NCBI GenBank assembly: GCA_038373865.1
Contig: JAXGGA010001076.1
Location: forward strand, 1 to 64,000
Direction of reading: 5' to 3'
From: Uloborus plumipes
Lineage: Eukaryota > Arthropoda > Arachnida > Araneae > Uloboridae
DNA: 64,000 bases
Both the position numbers and the translations under genes were made by a program. Below, piece after piece: positions 22,869 to 37,800 of the stretch. Within the stretch, counting starts at the first letter, position 1; each line of letters starts with the position of its first letter. The notes under the pieces are model-generated. The model had not been told where the DNA came from, did not search any database, and was given only the letters and a program-made list of their open reading frames with translations.

Positions 22869-25800
22869 GTAAGTCATAAAGAAGTTCACTTTCAGTGAAG
22901 TTTAAATTAGATTTATTAATTAAAAAATCTAACTCCACAATTGTATAATATTAATCAACTAGACGTAAATAATCTTGCTAGTGAAAATTTGGGTCCATTT
23001 GCAAACCCTTCATGAAATATTAATAAATTAAAATAAACCCTTCGTAAATTCTTACTGACAAACTTCTTAAATTGGACCTTTTATAAACTTATTTCTTAAT
23101 GAAACTGTTGGCAAATTTGAAATCTAATGTTTGTTGATGCTACATCATTTCGTTGATTTTAATTATTGATTTTTAAAGTTCACTAAATTTGTGTGTGTGG
23201 AATTGAAGTATAAACAAATCTGCAATGTTTTCCAAGGATCGTACGCTCCTTACAAACTCCTTATAAACTCCTGCTTTTTAACAAGGAAAAATAAGGGCCC
23301 TTAAAACTCCTGAATTTTGCCATTATCTCCTTACAAACTCCTTATTTTCTATTCTTTTGAAGAATTTTTTTACTGTTAAGTATTTTCTTCTACCACTAAT
23401 CCCAAAAGGTGAATTGTGTTCGGGTTTTATACCTGAATTCGGGTATTTTTCGCGAGTTAAAACAGGAAACCAGTATTTTTCGCTATTCTTTTATCTCCCC
23501 ACATCCGAATTTTTTTTCCTTACTCCAAATTTTCCACGATTATATCGATAATAATTAATAATATACATCATCTAGACCTGTTAAAATGGCGTTCTAAAAT
23601 TGTTTTGCGTTAATACATTCTTTTATTTGCCGTTTTTATACCTTTGATGCCTTCATTTTCAATGATGCAATCTGTTTGCATCTGGTTAGAGAATAAAAAT
23701 TTCCTGATTTTTGATGTTTACTTTGCTTTGCTAAACTGCAAATAAGTAAAATGTCTTTTTATTTCTATTAAATTTGAAAATAAAAAAATTTTAAGCGAAA
23801 TTCTGTGTTCCCTATGAGAGTTAAAAAAAAAAAAAAAAATTGAAATCACTTTTAGTTCAAATTTTTCTTCAAATTCGCTGATTGCTATTAGTAATATGTT
23901 TATCATAGAGTTTTAAAATGTAAATTATGATAATTTTACTTTAATAAATCCTTAAATATGCCATTTGTTTCTTCTCTTTTGTTTGTTTAACGTGTTCATT
24001 ATGAAAATCGCGATCTATTTGCATCCGCCATTGGAATAAGACTTTTTGCATGAATGATGTTTACTATTCTCTGTCAAGAAGTAAATAACTAAAATTTCAT
24101 TTATTTTTTTGTTTAAATCATAAAATTGAAAAGTTTTAAACGAAATTCTGTGCTCTTTAAGAGTGTCAATCGTCAAAAAGTTTAAGAAATTTGTAAGTTA
24201 TTTTGGCTTCTACTATCTTATCTATAATTAGTGAAATAAAAATATTGGCTTATCATTGTTTTTATTTTAGTATTTATTATTTTTTTATGTGGATTTTAGT
24301 TACAAAATTATTAATAAGTCTTGTTTTTTAGAAAGTACTAATTTTCAATTGGTCTTTTTTTAAATACATTTTATAAAAAAATTATTTTTAAAATGAAATA
24401 TTTTTCAATAGTTACCCCCCCCCCTCCTTGGTATTTGCATTTTGTTTTGAGTCTGCTAATATTCAAGAAGCAGTAAATGAATATTTTTTACTTTGAATTT
24501 AATATGTTATGCAATGTATTGTTGGAAAAAAATGATACAAGACTGGGGGAATTTTTAATAATTGTCTTGTTTTTGAGAAAGAACTAATTTTCAATGTCTT
24601 TTTTTTTTAAACATATTTTTAAAAAAATTATTTTCAGAAAGAAATATTTTTCAATAGTTAACCCCCGCACCCCCATTGGTATTTGCATGTTATTTTGAGT
24701 CTGCTAATATTCAAGAAGCAGTAAATGAATATTTTTGACTCTAAATTTAATGTGTTACGCAATGTATTGTTGGAAAAAAATGATACAAGACTGGGGAAAT
24801 TTTTAATAATTGTCTTGTTTTTGAGAAAGAACTAATTTTCAATGTCTTTTTTTAAACATATTTTTTAAAAAAATATTTTCAGAAAGAAATATTTTTCAAT
24901 AGTTAACCCCCCACCCCCTTTGGTATTTGCATGTTATTTTGAGTCTGCTAATATTCAAGAAGCAGTAAATGAATATTTTTGACTCTAAATTTAATGTGTT
25001 ACGCAATGTATTGTTGGAAAAAAATAAATGATACAAGACTGGGGAAATTTTTCATAATTGTCTTGTTTTTGAGGAAGTTCTAATTTTCAATCAGTCTTTT
25101 TTTTAAAAACATATTTAAAAAAAATATTTTCAAAAAGAAATATTTTTCAATAGTAACCCCCCCTCCCCTCTTTGGTATTTGCATTTATTTTGAGTCTGCT
25201 GATATTCAAGAAGTAGTAAATGAATATTTTTGACTTTAAATTTTATGTGTTATGCAATGTATTGTTGGAAAAAAATAAATGATACAAGGCTTGTGAAATT
25301 TTTAATAATTGTCTTGTTTTTGAGAAAGTACAAATTTTCAATCAGTCTTTTTTTTTTTTTTTTCATTTTTTAAGTATTTTTTTTATAATTCATTCTCAAA
25401 ATAAAATATTTTTCTATGGTTACCCCCCCCCCCTTTTTCTATGGTTCCCCTCTATTTGAATTTTATTTAGAGTCGGCTAATATTCAAGAAGCAGTAAATT
25501 CATATTTGATTTTCGATTCAGTGTGTTATTCAATATATTTTCGGAAAAAATAAATAATACAAGACTTGTGTGAATTTTATTTTTTGTTTTAATATGTTAA
25601 AAAAACGCGTCTTTCAACCGGAAAACACTCCTTAAAAATTTAAATTAGCTCCTGCAAAACTCCTTAAAAACTCCTTACTTTTAATTTTCAAATTTGAGTA
25701 TGAACCCTGTTTTCCATTCATCTAAATTCTGTGCACTTAAAGTTGCAACTTTTGATTCGTGTTAGTCGTTTGGAGATTTTTTCCCAAAATATAGAATTAT

Positions 25801-28800
25801 TTTTGTTTAAAAAAGAATAAGTAAGTTTTTATTTAAGCGTATGTTCAGTTTATATTCACAGAATGTTCAGTTCTTTGAACAACTTTTGATTTTAAGGTAT
25901 TTGTTTATTTTTTATAGGTTTTGTGGTTTGCCTTTTGAAACTGTTGATCAGAATTCAGTAAGTATCATTGATTGTTTGACTTTAATTTATGTCTAAAATT
26001 AGATTCATCAGTTTGTCTATTTTTGGATTTTTATTATTATTTTTTAACCAAGGGTGCAAAACTTTCCGGCTGAAGACGTATTTTCGTCTTTTGCAAAATT
26101 GCTGAGACAGATAATGGGACAGGGAAAAAATGGTCTCATTCCTTCAGCTTTTACAGGAAACATAAAATCAGATTTCCAAAATTCATTTAGAATGGGAATT
26201 CCGTTCCAAAATGGTATTTGCATTGGAGCCTTCCTTTCTTTATGCAGGGATGAAAATCTTCAGCGGATTCGCGATTTTCCGCTCTTTTTATTTTTTCTTT
26301 TTTTCCGCGATCTGAAAGTTAATGTTGCATCATGTTTAGAAAAAAAATATTTTTTCATTTATTGTTGAAATAAAGCATGAAATAAGTTGATTTAAAGTCG
26401 TTGAGGTTGAAATTACTTCCGACTTCCGAAATAATGGAAACGTTTTTTGGATGCAGTAAGATTGAATCCATTCAAGATTGAATGAAATGCAATTATTGGC
26501 GAACTATGTACTCATGGCTGCAAGACCTTCCGTCTCAGGACGGATTTCCGTCTTGACGAAATCACCCAGACTGATATCGGGACGGAAAAAAAAATCGATC
26601 TTATTCCTTCAGTTTTTTTTCCCCAAAGACATAAAAATAAACGAAACATAAATTTGGATTTCTCTAAGACACCATTAAACTTGTCAATGTTTACAGGTTT
26701 GGCGTAAAGTTAACATTTGGGTTATTTTTCACTCCTTTACCTGTCAGTCAAGATTTTTTACGCATTTCGAAATCAGATTGCATCCGCCTCAGTAACGGTC
26801 TCCCACTTCGGTTTTCTGTGTGATTCTACCACATGAATATCTCTTAATTTTGTGCTTGCCATTATTTTTCACTTATCTTATGTTTCATATTCCACAACAG
26901 AAGACTTGCACGATCGTCATTTTGCCGCGCCACTTCGGGAATTTCAATGCAGCTGCATCAGAGTTGAGTTTAGCTGGAGCATAAATATCCCCCCCCCCTA
27001 AAAATGTATCACAGATATTTCAGATGGCAATCGAAATTTAGGAATTTAGGCAGCAAAATTATGCATTAGTCGGGAAATGTGAGTTACCAAAACTCATAAC
27101 TTTTTTCGTCATTTTTGAACCAAAATTTTGGTGATCATAGTTAAATGTCATGTTTGTGCGTACATAATATTTAAATCAACCTTTTGCATTCATTCTTTTC
27201 TATCATTCTTAATTTTGTGCTTTTTCAATTAAATTTGAACCAATTTCAAAAATTTGATCCCCCAAAAAATAATTAAATAAAACCCTCACTCTAATATTAT
27301 CGAAAAACTAATAAATTTTGATTTTGGACCTTTTTTCAATCCCTGAGGATACGTTTCTGAACCTCATTCCTTTCCCTAACGTTACCAGATGTATCCTGCA
27401 ATCGTTTTTTAAGACATCATTTTCGAAAAAAATTTGGGCGAGTGCCTTCGAATCTCCTCTCTCATAACAGCACTAAAAAGATTAAAACTATTTTTGAAAC
27501 TGCAATTTTAAGGAGTGAGAAAGTCCTTGAACACTCCATTCTCCTGACGTTATCAAATATGTACAAAATTTTGTTAGTACAGCTGTGATCTAGAAAAACT
27601 TCCGAGGTTACTATTTCAGAACCTTCCTTTCTTAACATTATCGGAGATCGTCTAAAATTTTGATTTGATAACTTCAATTTTAAAAAACTGCGCGGGAAGA
27701 GTACCTACATTTACCTAATCTTTAGATAAGCCACAACACATTCTGATATCACCAAAGATCGTCTAAAATGAGGTTTTTAGAACTCAAATTTCGAAAATCC
27801 CCCCCCCCCCCATTTTTAGTTGTATATACTTAAAACTATGATCTTACTACGAAAAATAAAATGAGTACTGAACCCCCAGTTTTGACACAGTAAAATCAAT
27901 AAGTAATTGTTTTTTCCCCCCTTGAGCACGCATGTGTGCGGCGGTAGGGGGTGTCTCAAATATTTTCCGTCTTGGAAGCATGGCCAAACTTGCACCCATG
28001 TATGTACTCTATTTTGGCATGCTTCCAAAAACATGTTTCCGTTGTTGGAGGTAGAAATTAAGAAAATTCAGCTAAAATATTTGAGATCTTAGTTTAAAAA
28101 ATAGTGAGAATTATTTTGATCTTTGAAATTTATTAAAATAACTAAAGAGCATGCAATATTGATTAGAATTCATTGCTTGAGATACAAGTGTCTAATTCAT
28201 TTAAAATTACACCCCTCCCCCACCCACCAATTTTTTTTCTGCATTGTTTCGTATGCCATAAAAATATAGAAATAGGAAATGAGCAAAATAAAATAAAAAT
28301 AAATAAAAGGCCTTTAATCTTCCGTTTTCACGTTTGATTTCACAGTACAAATTAAGAGAAAATCTTGCATGACTAATTTTGCATAATATTAAAAAAAAAT
28401 CTATCCAACTGTTGAGCCGCATAATTTTTCCTCTTTGTTGACTTTGAGCTGTTTTCATATCTATTTATGAATTAATGAATCAATTCGTTCGTTAAACCCC
28501 ATCCTTTCTATTAGTGTCATCAAAAAAAGCCTACAGTTTCATTTTTTAGGATTTCATTTTCGAGTCTGACCCCCGCCCCCCAAACACCCCTCTCTCCAAC
28601 ATTATTGAAAAACTAACATTTTTATTTCGGAACTTCAATGCCAAAACAATCACAGTGGAAGAGTTCCTGAACCACATCACTTTCTTAACCTTACCAGATA
28701 TGGCTTACAATGGCTTTTTTAAGACTTCCTATTTTTAAAAAAATCTGAAGCTGAAAATTTTGTGCTACCAATATTACCTGTGTGTTGTGACACCTTCAAC

Positions 28801-31800
28801 CTATTAATTCTTTTTTTACTAGTTAATTGTATGTACTTAAGGAAATTTTTCAGAAGCAAAAAATTTTGTTTTTCAGATCTTAATACAATTTATATTTTTA
28901 GCTACTAAAGATATCAGTGTTCGCGCTGACCTATTTGCTACCTGGGTCCCATGGACCCATTAATGAAAAAAAAAGTGAGTCCTTTGATGAAAAAATTGAG
29001 TCCTGAAATATTTGAATAAAATAACATTATTATTAAAATACAAATGTTGTAAATGCATTGCATATATGTTTTGTAAAGTATACTAATAAAGGAGTTTTTT
29101 CTTTAGTTTTTGAGATCAATATTAATTCAATTCAATTAGAGACAGAAATTTGTTCCGGTAGCTCTTTGGCGAATCAGTATACTGTCCTCATTTTTTTTAT
29201 CAATTTGCTTTTTCCATCGCCACTTCCGTACTTTTCTTGAAAAAGGAGTGTTTAATGATATTTAGGGCAGAGATGCACAACCTTTTAGAAACTGAAGACT
29301 ACAAAAGATTGATTATGTTGAGGGTCACTTCAGAAGGGGTGGAGGACACAGCCTATTTTGCACTCCATTTGGAGATAATATGTAGAAAATTGTACAATAT
29401 GTTGCTTATTTCTACACTCTTAGCAAAAAATAAATAACTAAAACTTACTAAAAAATAAATAAAGTTTAAAATTCGCAGGTATAATTTAACTGTCATTATT
29501 TTTTTTGTAACTAGACACAGCTAACTAATTTTAGTAAAAACATTTGTTTAAAATTGATCTGAAAATGCACAATAATCCATTGATTTCATGTACTAAATTG
29601 ACAACTTTTCGCAAAATTTGATGCATAAAAAATCAATGATGCTACAAGGAGAACTTAGATTTTCACCTTTAATTTTTTTAACATGGGTTTAATATTAGAC
29701 GTATTAAGACACAAAATAAAAAGGTTTTTATTTGAATTCCTGGTATTGGACATGTTTGAATTCATGACATCAATGTATTCCTAGATGTAAGTACTGTCAA
29801 ACACAATGGCACAAGAAGCTGTAATCAAATAAGCAAGTTTTTCTGGCAATAAATAAAAACAAGGATAAATCCATGATTGTAATCTTTTGTTATTTCCTAA
29901 GACTTATAATCAGCATTTGATTTTTTGTGTAAAGGTTTAAAAAAAAAACTCTTTGTGGTTGGGAAAGCACAATTATGTCTTCAGAATATTTTTAATTATG
30001 TTGATTAGTTTATTGAAAAAATCTGTAAACAAATCAGAAAGATAAAGTAAAACATGATAAGCAAAATGAAACTAAATGTTCTGCGGAGGAAAATCATAGT
30101 TCAATTTCAAGCAGAAAATATGTTTCAATTGCCATTTTTTTTCGAGGGGGGGGGGGGCAAAAATAAGACAAGGGGAAAAATACCATTGTATTTTAGCTCT
30201 GTAGGCTTTGCACTAGGGACTATTTAGGAAATAATCAGAAAAATAACTAACCAGAAACGGATGCTAAAAGATAGCTGCTCAATCAGTAAAAATGTGCCAA
30301 AATTCACTAAGCCTATTTTCCACGTGCTAACGAAAAACGGACAAAAAAGATCTAAAATACTATGAAAATTTCGTACCTGTATGATGTTTACTATTCAATT
30401 CCAAGAAAAGAATGGGAGGACAATGGGACAACATGTGCAATGTCATGAGGCTTTTAAGAATAGGGCGGGGGGCGGGGGTGATTGACATGTCCAAGTCACA
30501 GCTGTGTCGGACCCCGTTCTTAGAACTAGGATTGCCTGGCCAACACAATAGGGGGTCATTGAGTTAGCTGATAAGGATGGGTTTCTTTTATTCTTTCCCC
30601 TCCTTTCATGATTGTAAAAGTTCAACTATATACAGCATGAAATCAGCACTAGTTTTCTGGAGTTTTTCGATTCACACGGGTCCGAAATTACTTTTTGATC
30701 GGATTTTTTTTTCTCCTGGCATAAACTATTATTTTTGGGTCCCAGGGACCCGAAACGATGTGAATGTTGCGTCCGTTCTAGAAGAATTTGCGTAAAAAAA
30801 CCCGCTATAGCGGGTAAACGCGAACCCTGGATATGCCTTTAAGCGTTGATAAAGAATCTCAATTTTACTAGAACCTCGGACATTCGAGACTCGAATTCTC
30901 GTGTTTCTACTGTACATTTTTTAAAATCTCATTTTACTACAGCAAATTCTCAATTATTTGTAGAATTGGGTTGTATGAGTGCTTTAAATATTGCGAAGTT
31001 TTTCATGCAGTCAACCCTCCTTTATTGCGGAGAATTCATTCCAGACTTTAACACTATAAGTGAATGTCTGTGAAATAAGATTCTTTACAGGGACGTCACT
31101 TCGAAATTTTCCAGGGGGGGGGGGGGGCAAAGGGTGCATACACAATGTAAAATTTACCAAAAAGTGGCAAAAACCACGCCCACTTATATGCCAATACATT
31201 GATTTCCCAAAGTCAGGGGGGCAATTGACCCCCCCTGCCCCCTAAATGACGGGCCTGATTCTTTATTAATAAATTGAACAATTCTTTAGCAGAGCATAGG
31301 TAACTTATTTATGACCTCATAAATCTGTTTTTAGTATTATTAGAATCATTACCTTTTGGACATAAAATAATACCCTTTAGTCACCATTGCACTCTCATTA
31401 GATTATCCAATGTATTACACCAAATATGAGAAAATAAGACATTAGACGTAATAAGTATCACATTATTATTATTGTGCAGGTAACTACACGCTACCTGTAT
31501 CCTATGAAAATAATGTTACCTGTACAATAGTGGGATAAGTAAAAGAGAAGGATAGTATCTCTCCCGGCCCCGCCTCTGCATTATTTGAAATTAATGCTTG
31601 CTATTAGGCATTAATTTAACTAAACACTGTTTCCACATGCATTTATCTCCTTGCAATAATACAATACCTTCCCTTGTACACAATAATACAATTCTCCCCC
31701 ATACCCTTCCTTGTATATTTCAGTCATTGAAAGCAGATGGCAATTTTTATGTAAATCCTCTCCTCTCAACCGACTCCTTTATAAACCCTTGGGGGGAACA

Positions 31801-34800
31801 GCGTTAGATAAAAACAATATTCTGTTACGCTTTTCAGGGAAAAATTAAGATGAGCCCATTAGATAAGGTTAAGGATTTTGAATGTATCTGAAGAAACTGC
31901 AATAGAATGAAGCTGCGAAAGTCAAAGTGCAAAGTAACGAAGGAGGACCCTGCAAAATTATTGGAACATTAGTTTTTTCTCTCTTATATATTGATTTTAT
32001 GGAAATTAGTTGTATGTAATTAAATTAATGTATTTATGGATTGCAGCCATCCTATTTTGTTAACATTGTAATAGCTGTTAGGAACTGAAGTATTGCAGCA
32101 TATTGGACAGTTTAAGGAAAATTTTCCAGTAACAACAGTAATTTTTGGCACTTCTTAATATTATGCCATATTAATATTAATTTTGAGTTGTCAACATTTT
32201 TCAGTGCTGAGAACTTTAAAAAAATTGCATTGTTATGGTTTTAAGGTACTACAAGTAGTTTACAATTTTTTCCAGCTGCAATTAATTATTGGAAGTTTGT
32301 CTATATTATTTCAAATTCTTAAGTAGCAATTTCAGGTTTATATTTAAATGTTTTGATACCTCAGAATGCAAAATATGCAATGTTAATGAGCTTATGTTTA
32401 CTTTTAATTAACAAATCAGTTTGTAAAAATGATGAAAATGTGCTAAATGCAGGGCTATCATAAGACTCCATGAATGTTAAGTATAATTGCCATGTGTGAG
32501 GTTATGTACTGCAACTGAAGTGGAGCAGCGACCGCACATCATTTAGGATTGTTTTTTAAGAAAGGAAATAAGTTAAAAATTATAAAAAAAAAGGTACCTT
32601 ATTGCACCCTGTTTTTTCAATTGCGTTCTTTTATGAAAAAATGTGTTTGAAAAATAAGAAACAAACACACTGAGACTGAATATGGGCAAAGGTTGCATTA
32701 TTTGTTTAGTTGATCCAAACCCAAATTCTTGCCATTGATCCCAAAGCAAGGCTTTGAGTTTTTCTGGTGTGCAGTGAACGTAAATATCAATAATATCTGA
32801 AGTGGTCTTTTTTTTATTTTCCCTTTATTTTTCAACCATCATGTAAAAAAATTAATTAAAAGTACAAGAATTAATATATGTTTTCAAAATCAATGTTTAA
32901 TGAATTAAACTAGGGGTGGCCAACCTTTTTCGGAAGAGTGCCACTTTCTAGAGGAAAATAGTTCTACGTGCCACTTTCATTTTTTTTTTAAATGAAATGA
33001 AAAATGTATGAAATGGAAGAATTTTATTTATAATCTGATTATGTGGTTTTTACTCAAATACTATTTTTTCTATGTAAATCTGCTTGAGTACACATCCCCC
33101 CAAAGGAATGGGATTGACCTTTCCCCATATACCTCAGAATCCCTCAGGAACAGGATTCCTACCCCCTAAAAATACCTATAAAAACATTCCCCCTAAAAAG
33201 TTTACTAGTGCTATCTACGTCATGAACCCCCTCCCCCTCCAAGTCTGAGTAGTGGAGAAGCTTAGTGTAAGACAATTTCTGGTCGATTTGGAACTCTAAC
33301 AAACATTCCAAAAAGCAAGTTAAACAGGGGTGATTGTGTTCCGGTATTTTTATGATCGATTCTGGTATTTTCATGTTCGAAAATACCGGAAAAAGTTTTA
33401 ATTATCTTCCAACTCCGGTATTTCTTCGCTTTTTCGAATTTTTGGTGATTATACCGATAATTATTAATAATATTCATCGAATAGAAATGTTAAGATGCCA
33501 TTCTATTTTTTTTACCTACATAAATTATTTTATTTGTACCTTTTGTGACTTTGATGCCTTCATTGTAAAAAATGCAATCGATTTGCATCCGATATAAGAA
33601 TCATTTTTTTTTTTCATTTTTTACACTTATTACCCTTAGTTAGGAGACAATTATATGAAAAATTTTTATTTGCATTAAAATATCATAAATTTAAAATTTT
33701 CGAGCGAAATTCTGTGTCCTTTATGAAAATCAAAATGCCAAAAATTTCAAATATGAAACTCTGATTTATTTTATTTTTGCTTCAGTTATGTGGACAGTAA
33801 AAATAATTTGTTAATAGTAGAGCTTTTAATTATGAATCTGAATGAAGTAAGTTTATTTGAATTTTTTTTACATGCCATTTTTATACTTTTAACGCCTTAA
33901 TTTTGAAAATTATATCTTTCTCTTTACATCCGCTGCAAGAATCAGATATTTCTTATTTTCGATGCTTGCTATTCCTTGTTGAAAGGTAAACAAATAACAT
34001 TTCTTTTTATTTTAATTAAATCATTAAGATAAGAGTTTTAAACAAAATTCCCATTTTCTTTAAGAGTGTCAAATGCTAAAAACTTAAATACCAAATCTCT
34101 AGCTAAATTTTATTTTTGTTTCAACTATTTAGGTTTTTTTAACACATATATAGCATCTTTAAATAATATTTCACTTCAGTATTAATAAACATGAAGTCTT
34201 TGACTTTCAGGTCATATTGTATTGATTATGGGATTTATAGGTACTGCATCTAGATAAATTCTTTTCCATATTTTCAGTAACAAATGCAACTTTCATTACT
34301 TCATGAATATTTTCCCAAAACGAACAGTAATTCTGTTAGACTTTTAATTTCTCATAAAAATATTTTTTGGGGATAATTTACGACACCAGCTCAAAAGTAA
34401 TTTTATTACTCATTTATAATTTAATTAAATGAATGCAATATATTTTGACTACAAACTGTTTGAAACTATTCGAAAAAAAGGTGTCTTGTTTGTTTATGGA
34501 AGACAATTAATTATTATATATGTAAAATTATAAAATTAGGTGTGCTCAAGTAATAAGGGGCCTTGGGGTTTTACAAAAAACGCCCCCCCCCCCCCCACAC
34601 ACGTACAAATTTTTTCTTTAAAACTTTCAGGTATTTTTTCATGAGCTCACAATCACCCCTGGTTAAAGCTTGTATTTTGACAAGACATGTCAACAGGGTT
34701 AGCAACAAAAGACAAGTTTAAGTTTATATTATAAAAGGTTTCTTGATGGATAGTGCAATATTTCATACAGAAAAAAATTATCAACTGATTTTCAAGCAAT

Positions 34801-37800
34801 GTAACAAAACCTAAAAAAAATTATAATTTTTTGCCATTCTTTTTTCATTTCAAATAAATGTTTAAGTTCTTTAAAAAGTCCTCTCTTTTTGTTCAAACTA
34901 CTTGGCATAAATCAAATTATGCAGCAACATCAAAACTTTCATGCGTGTAACGGACAAAAATGCTTTACTGCACATTGTATGTTGTTGTAGTTTTTATTTA
35001 AAATTAATAGTTTTTACTGCAGTATTGTAGTTCAGGCACTTCGTGAACTAATCTTCTTGCCCATGTCATCTATGCATGTCTATATTTCTGCAAAGAGCTA
35101 TTATACCCAAGGCTAGATTAACTTCTGAAGTTAGGAGAAGCTTAGTCTCATTTCTTTGACTCCTGCTTTTTTTTAGGAGGGGGAGGAAGTATTTCTACGT
35201 TGTACACACACTGAAACAAATTTTCAGACAACCCCAAATATTATTTATAAAAACTTTTTTTTGAAAATTCATAATGCATGACGTACTCTTTTGAAATACA
35301 CTTGCAAGTAGAAACTGCAATTTTTTAATCACTGGTTCTCAGTCTCATTTTTGGGCCCACTGAAAATTTTAAACGAAAGCTGAAGTTTTCCGAGCCTTTT
35401 GGGTAATCAGGCAATGATTATATTGCTAACATTTTTCATGTCATCATGGTCATTAAAATTACAATTAAAAATAATCAAATTATAGTTTCAGTGGTGCTTT
35501 TCAAAATGAGTAAGATTTTTAGAGTTTTGGAAAAATCTTGAAAGTATTAAAAAAATCAAATTTAAAATTTTGTTCAATAAGTATTCGCGTGCCACTTTAA
35601 CTACCTTGCCGTGCCACAGTGGCACGAGTGCCGCGGGTTGGCCACCCCTAAATTAAACACATGCTTCTCTCTTATTGTCCCCGTCACTTAAAAAAAAAAA
35701 AAAAAAAAAAAGAAAGGGGGAAAAAAACTGGAAAAGTGAAATTTCAGTGTACCTGGAAAAACTTTCTTAATTTCTTAACAAGTTTTTTTTTTTTGCTATA
35801 ATTTTATGAGGCAGAAGCTTTTCTGCCTGTTGATAATTCAGCATTTTTAGTGCTACTATTAAAAAACTTCCTTTTACCTTGAAAAAGTTTATAAAGAATG
35901 AACAATACTTATGAGGGTTTGCAGCACATGCTTGTACAATATTCCTTCTTATGAAGTTTTCTTTCATTTATTCAGATGAAACAAGAAAAGTCAATAAATA
36001 ATTGAGCTTGTATAATAGTTCCCCTTCCCTTAGAAACCTTCTGTCCCCCGTTTGAAAACTGCCTGAAAAATTTTCTGTGATAAACAATAAAAAGTTAGAA
36101 TTAAAAATCATTAATTATTTTAAAAAAATGAAACATTGAGTCTGAATTTTTTATTAATAATCTTATTTCCCCACTAGAATGAAATGGCATCAGCTTCGGG
36201 AGCATTAGTATCACTAGGAACACAGTCACAGGTAAGATGGTTCTTATTGAAAGTTCTTAAGCTGCTTCACTGTTCATGAATTCTTCCTCTGATATGAAAC
36301 TTTTTTTAACAATGCCAATATAAATAGATCTCCTTTTATTTTTCTTGAAAATTGACACTAGTATGAGTTTTAAGCCACGTTTCAAGATCAATACCAACAA
36401 TCCACTTTTAGAACTGTATCAAAGCTTAATTTTATGTAAGAATAGCAATTATTTTACAAAACAGGGTGTTCCGTTTTAACCTGCAGGACCTTTATTTTCG
36501 CTAACTGTGCATCATAGATACATACTTCCAATCGCAAAAAAGTTTACTGTTTTCTAAGTGAAATGGCCAACCAAATAACTTTACCTGCCATCCAATCTAC
36601 AAACGGGTGGGTTGCGTATCAACTCTTCAGAACATTCATTAGGCGGATGTTGATGTCTTGTCATGTTCCCGGTATGTCAGTTTTTAAGTTGACTGTGCAA
36701 TGATATAAGTTTTTAGTTTTTTCTGGACAGTATTCATGTTTTGACCTCATACTAAATGGGTGGACTTGCTAGAAGAGTCGAAGCTTTTAGGACTTTTTAA
36801 TACTAAATGTTTTGTGGAAATTTTCATTGCTTATTATAGGGGTGTTTTACTGTTTAAATTTTGTCGGGGAATATAATATGATTATTTATTTTAGATGTTT
36901 AAGTATTTGTTTCCTATTTACAAATCTACTCAAGTTTTTACGTAAACTTGTTTTCAAATAAGAGTCTTGTTTTCATTTCTCCTGGGCAGATCATTCCGCC
37001 TCATTTTTTCAGTTGATGCACTTCAACCTGCTAATGTGCCTCTGTGCTATATGTTCTTGCTCTGGTGCGGCCAACATTATTGACAGCAAGTATAAAATGA
37101 TGTACGTCACAAAATGCTGCATTAAATATCTTGCTTAATATCGGTTGTTGTAACATCAAACTTTTTGTGTTCAAATTGTTCTTTTTTTTTCTCTTGATTT
37201 TTCCTAAATATGTTAGGGGAGCCGGAACTTGTATGAAAAGTTACATTTCGTATGTTTGGCTAAATTTTTTTTCATCTTCAAGCGTTCAACATCTTAACTC
37301 CGCGCTTTATTTTGAGCATTTTTGGAAATGGAGGAATGCATCTCGTACAACTAATAGCGAAAATAAAGGACTTGCGAGTTAAAACACAACACCAGGGTTG
37401 CTCACAGGGGGGGGGGGGATTATGGCGCAAGTTGCGCCATTAAAATTTTTGGACGGGATTATGGCGCAAGTTGCGCCATCAAAATTTTTGGGGGGGACTT
37501 TTTAAAACTAATTTATTTAAATTATTTTCTTATTTATTTTTTAAATTTAAATTATTTACTAATCTTTTTTAATTAAATTATTGATTAATTTTTTTAATTT
37601 AAATTATTTCTTTATTATTAATATTTAATTATTTGTTTTATTTTACTTTTTTCGTATGTGTGCTTGGAATGTCTGGAAGGGGACAAAAAGCGATTATATT
37701 CTGTGCATAATTAGTACTTTTAAAAAATTATTATATAAAAAAATAATAGTTATAATTAAAAAAAAATATTAAAAAAATTAATTAATAACATTTAAAAAAA

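Noticed and set aside
24319..25580. CRISPR-like array from regular repeats
   Set aside because: Units are about 248 bp direct tandem copies without short repeats and unique spacers, in a eukaryotic intron.
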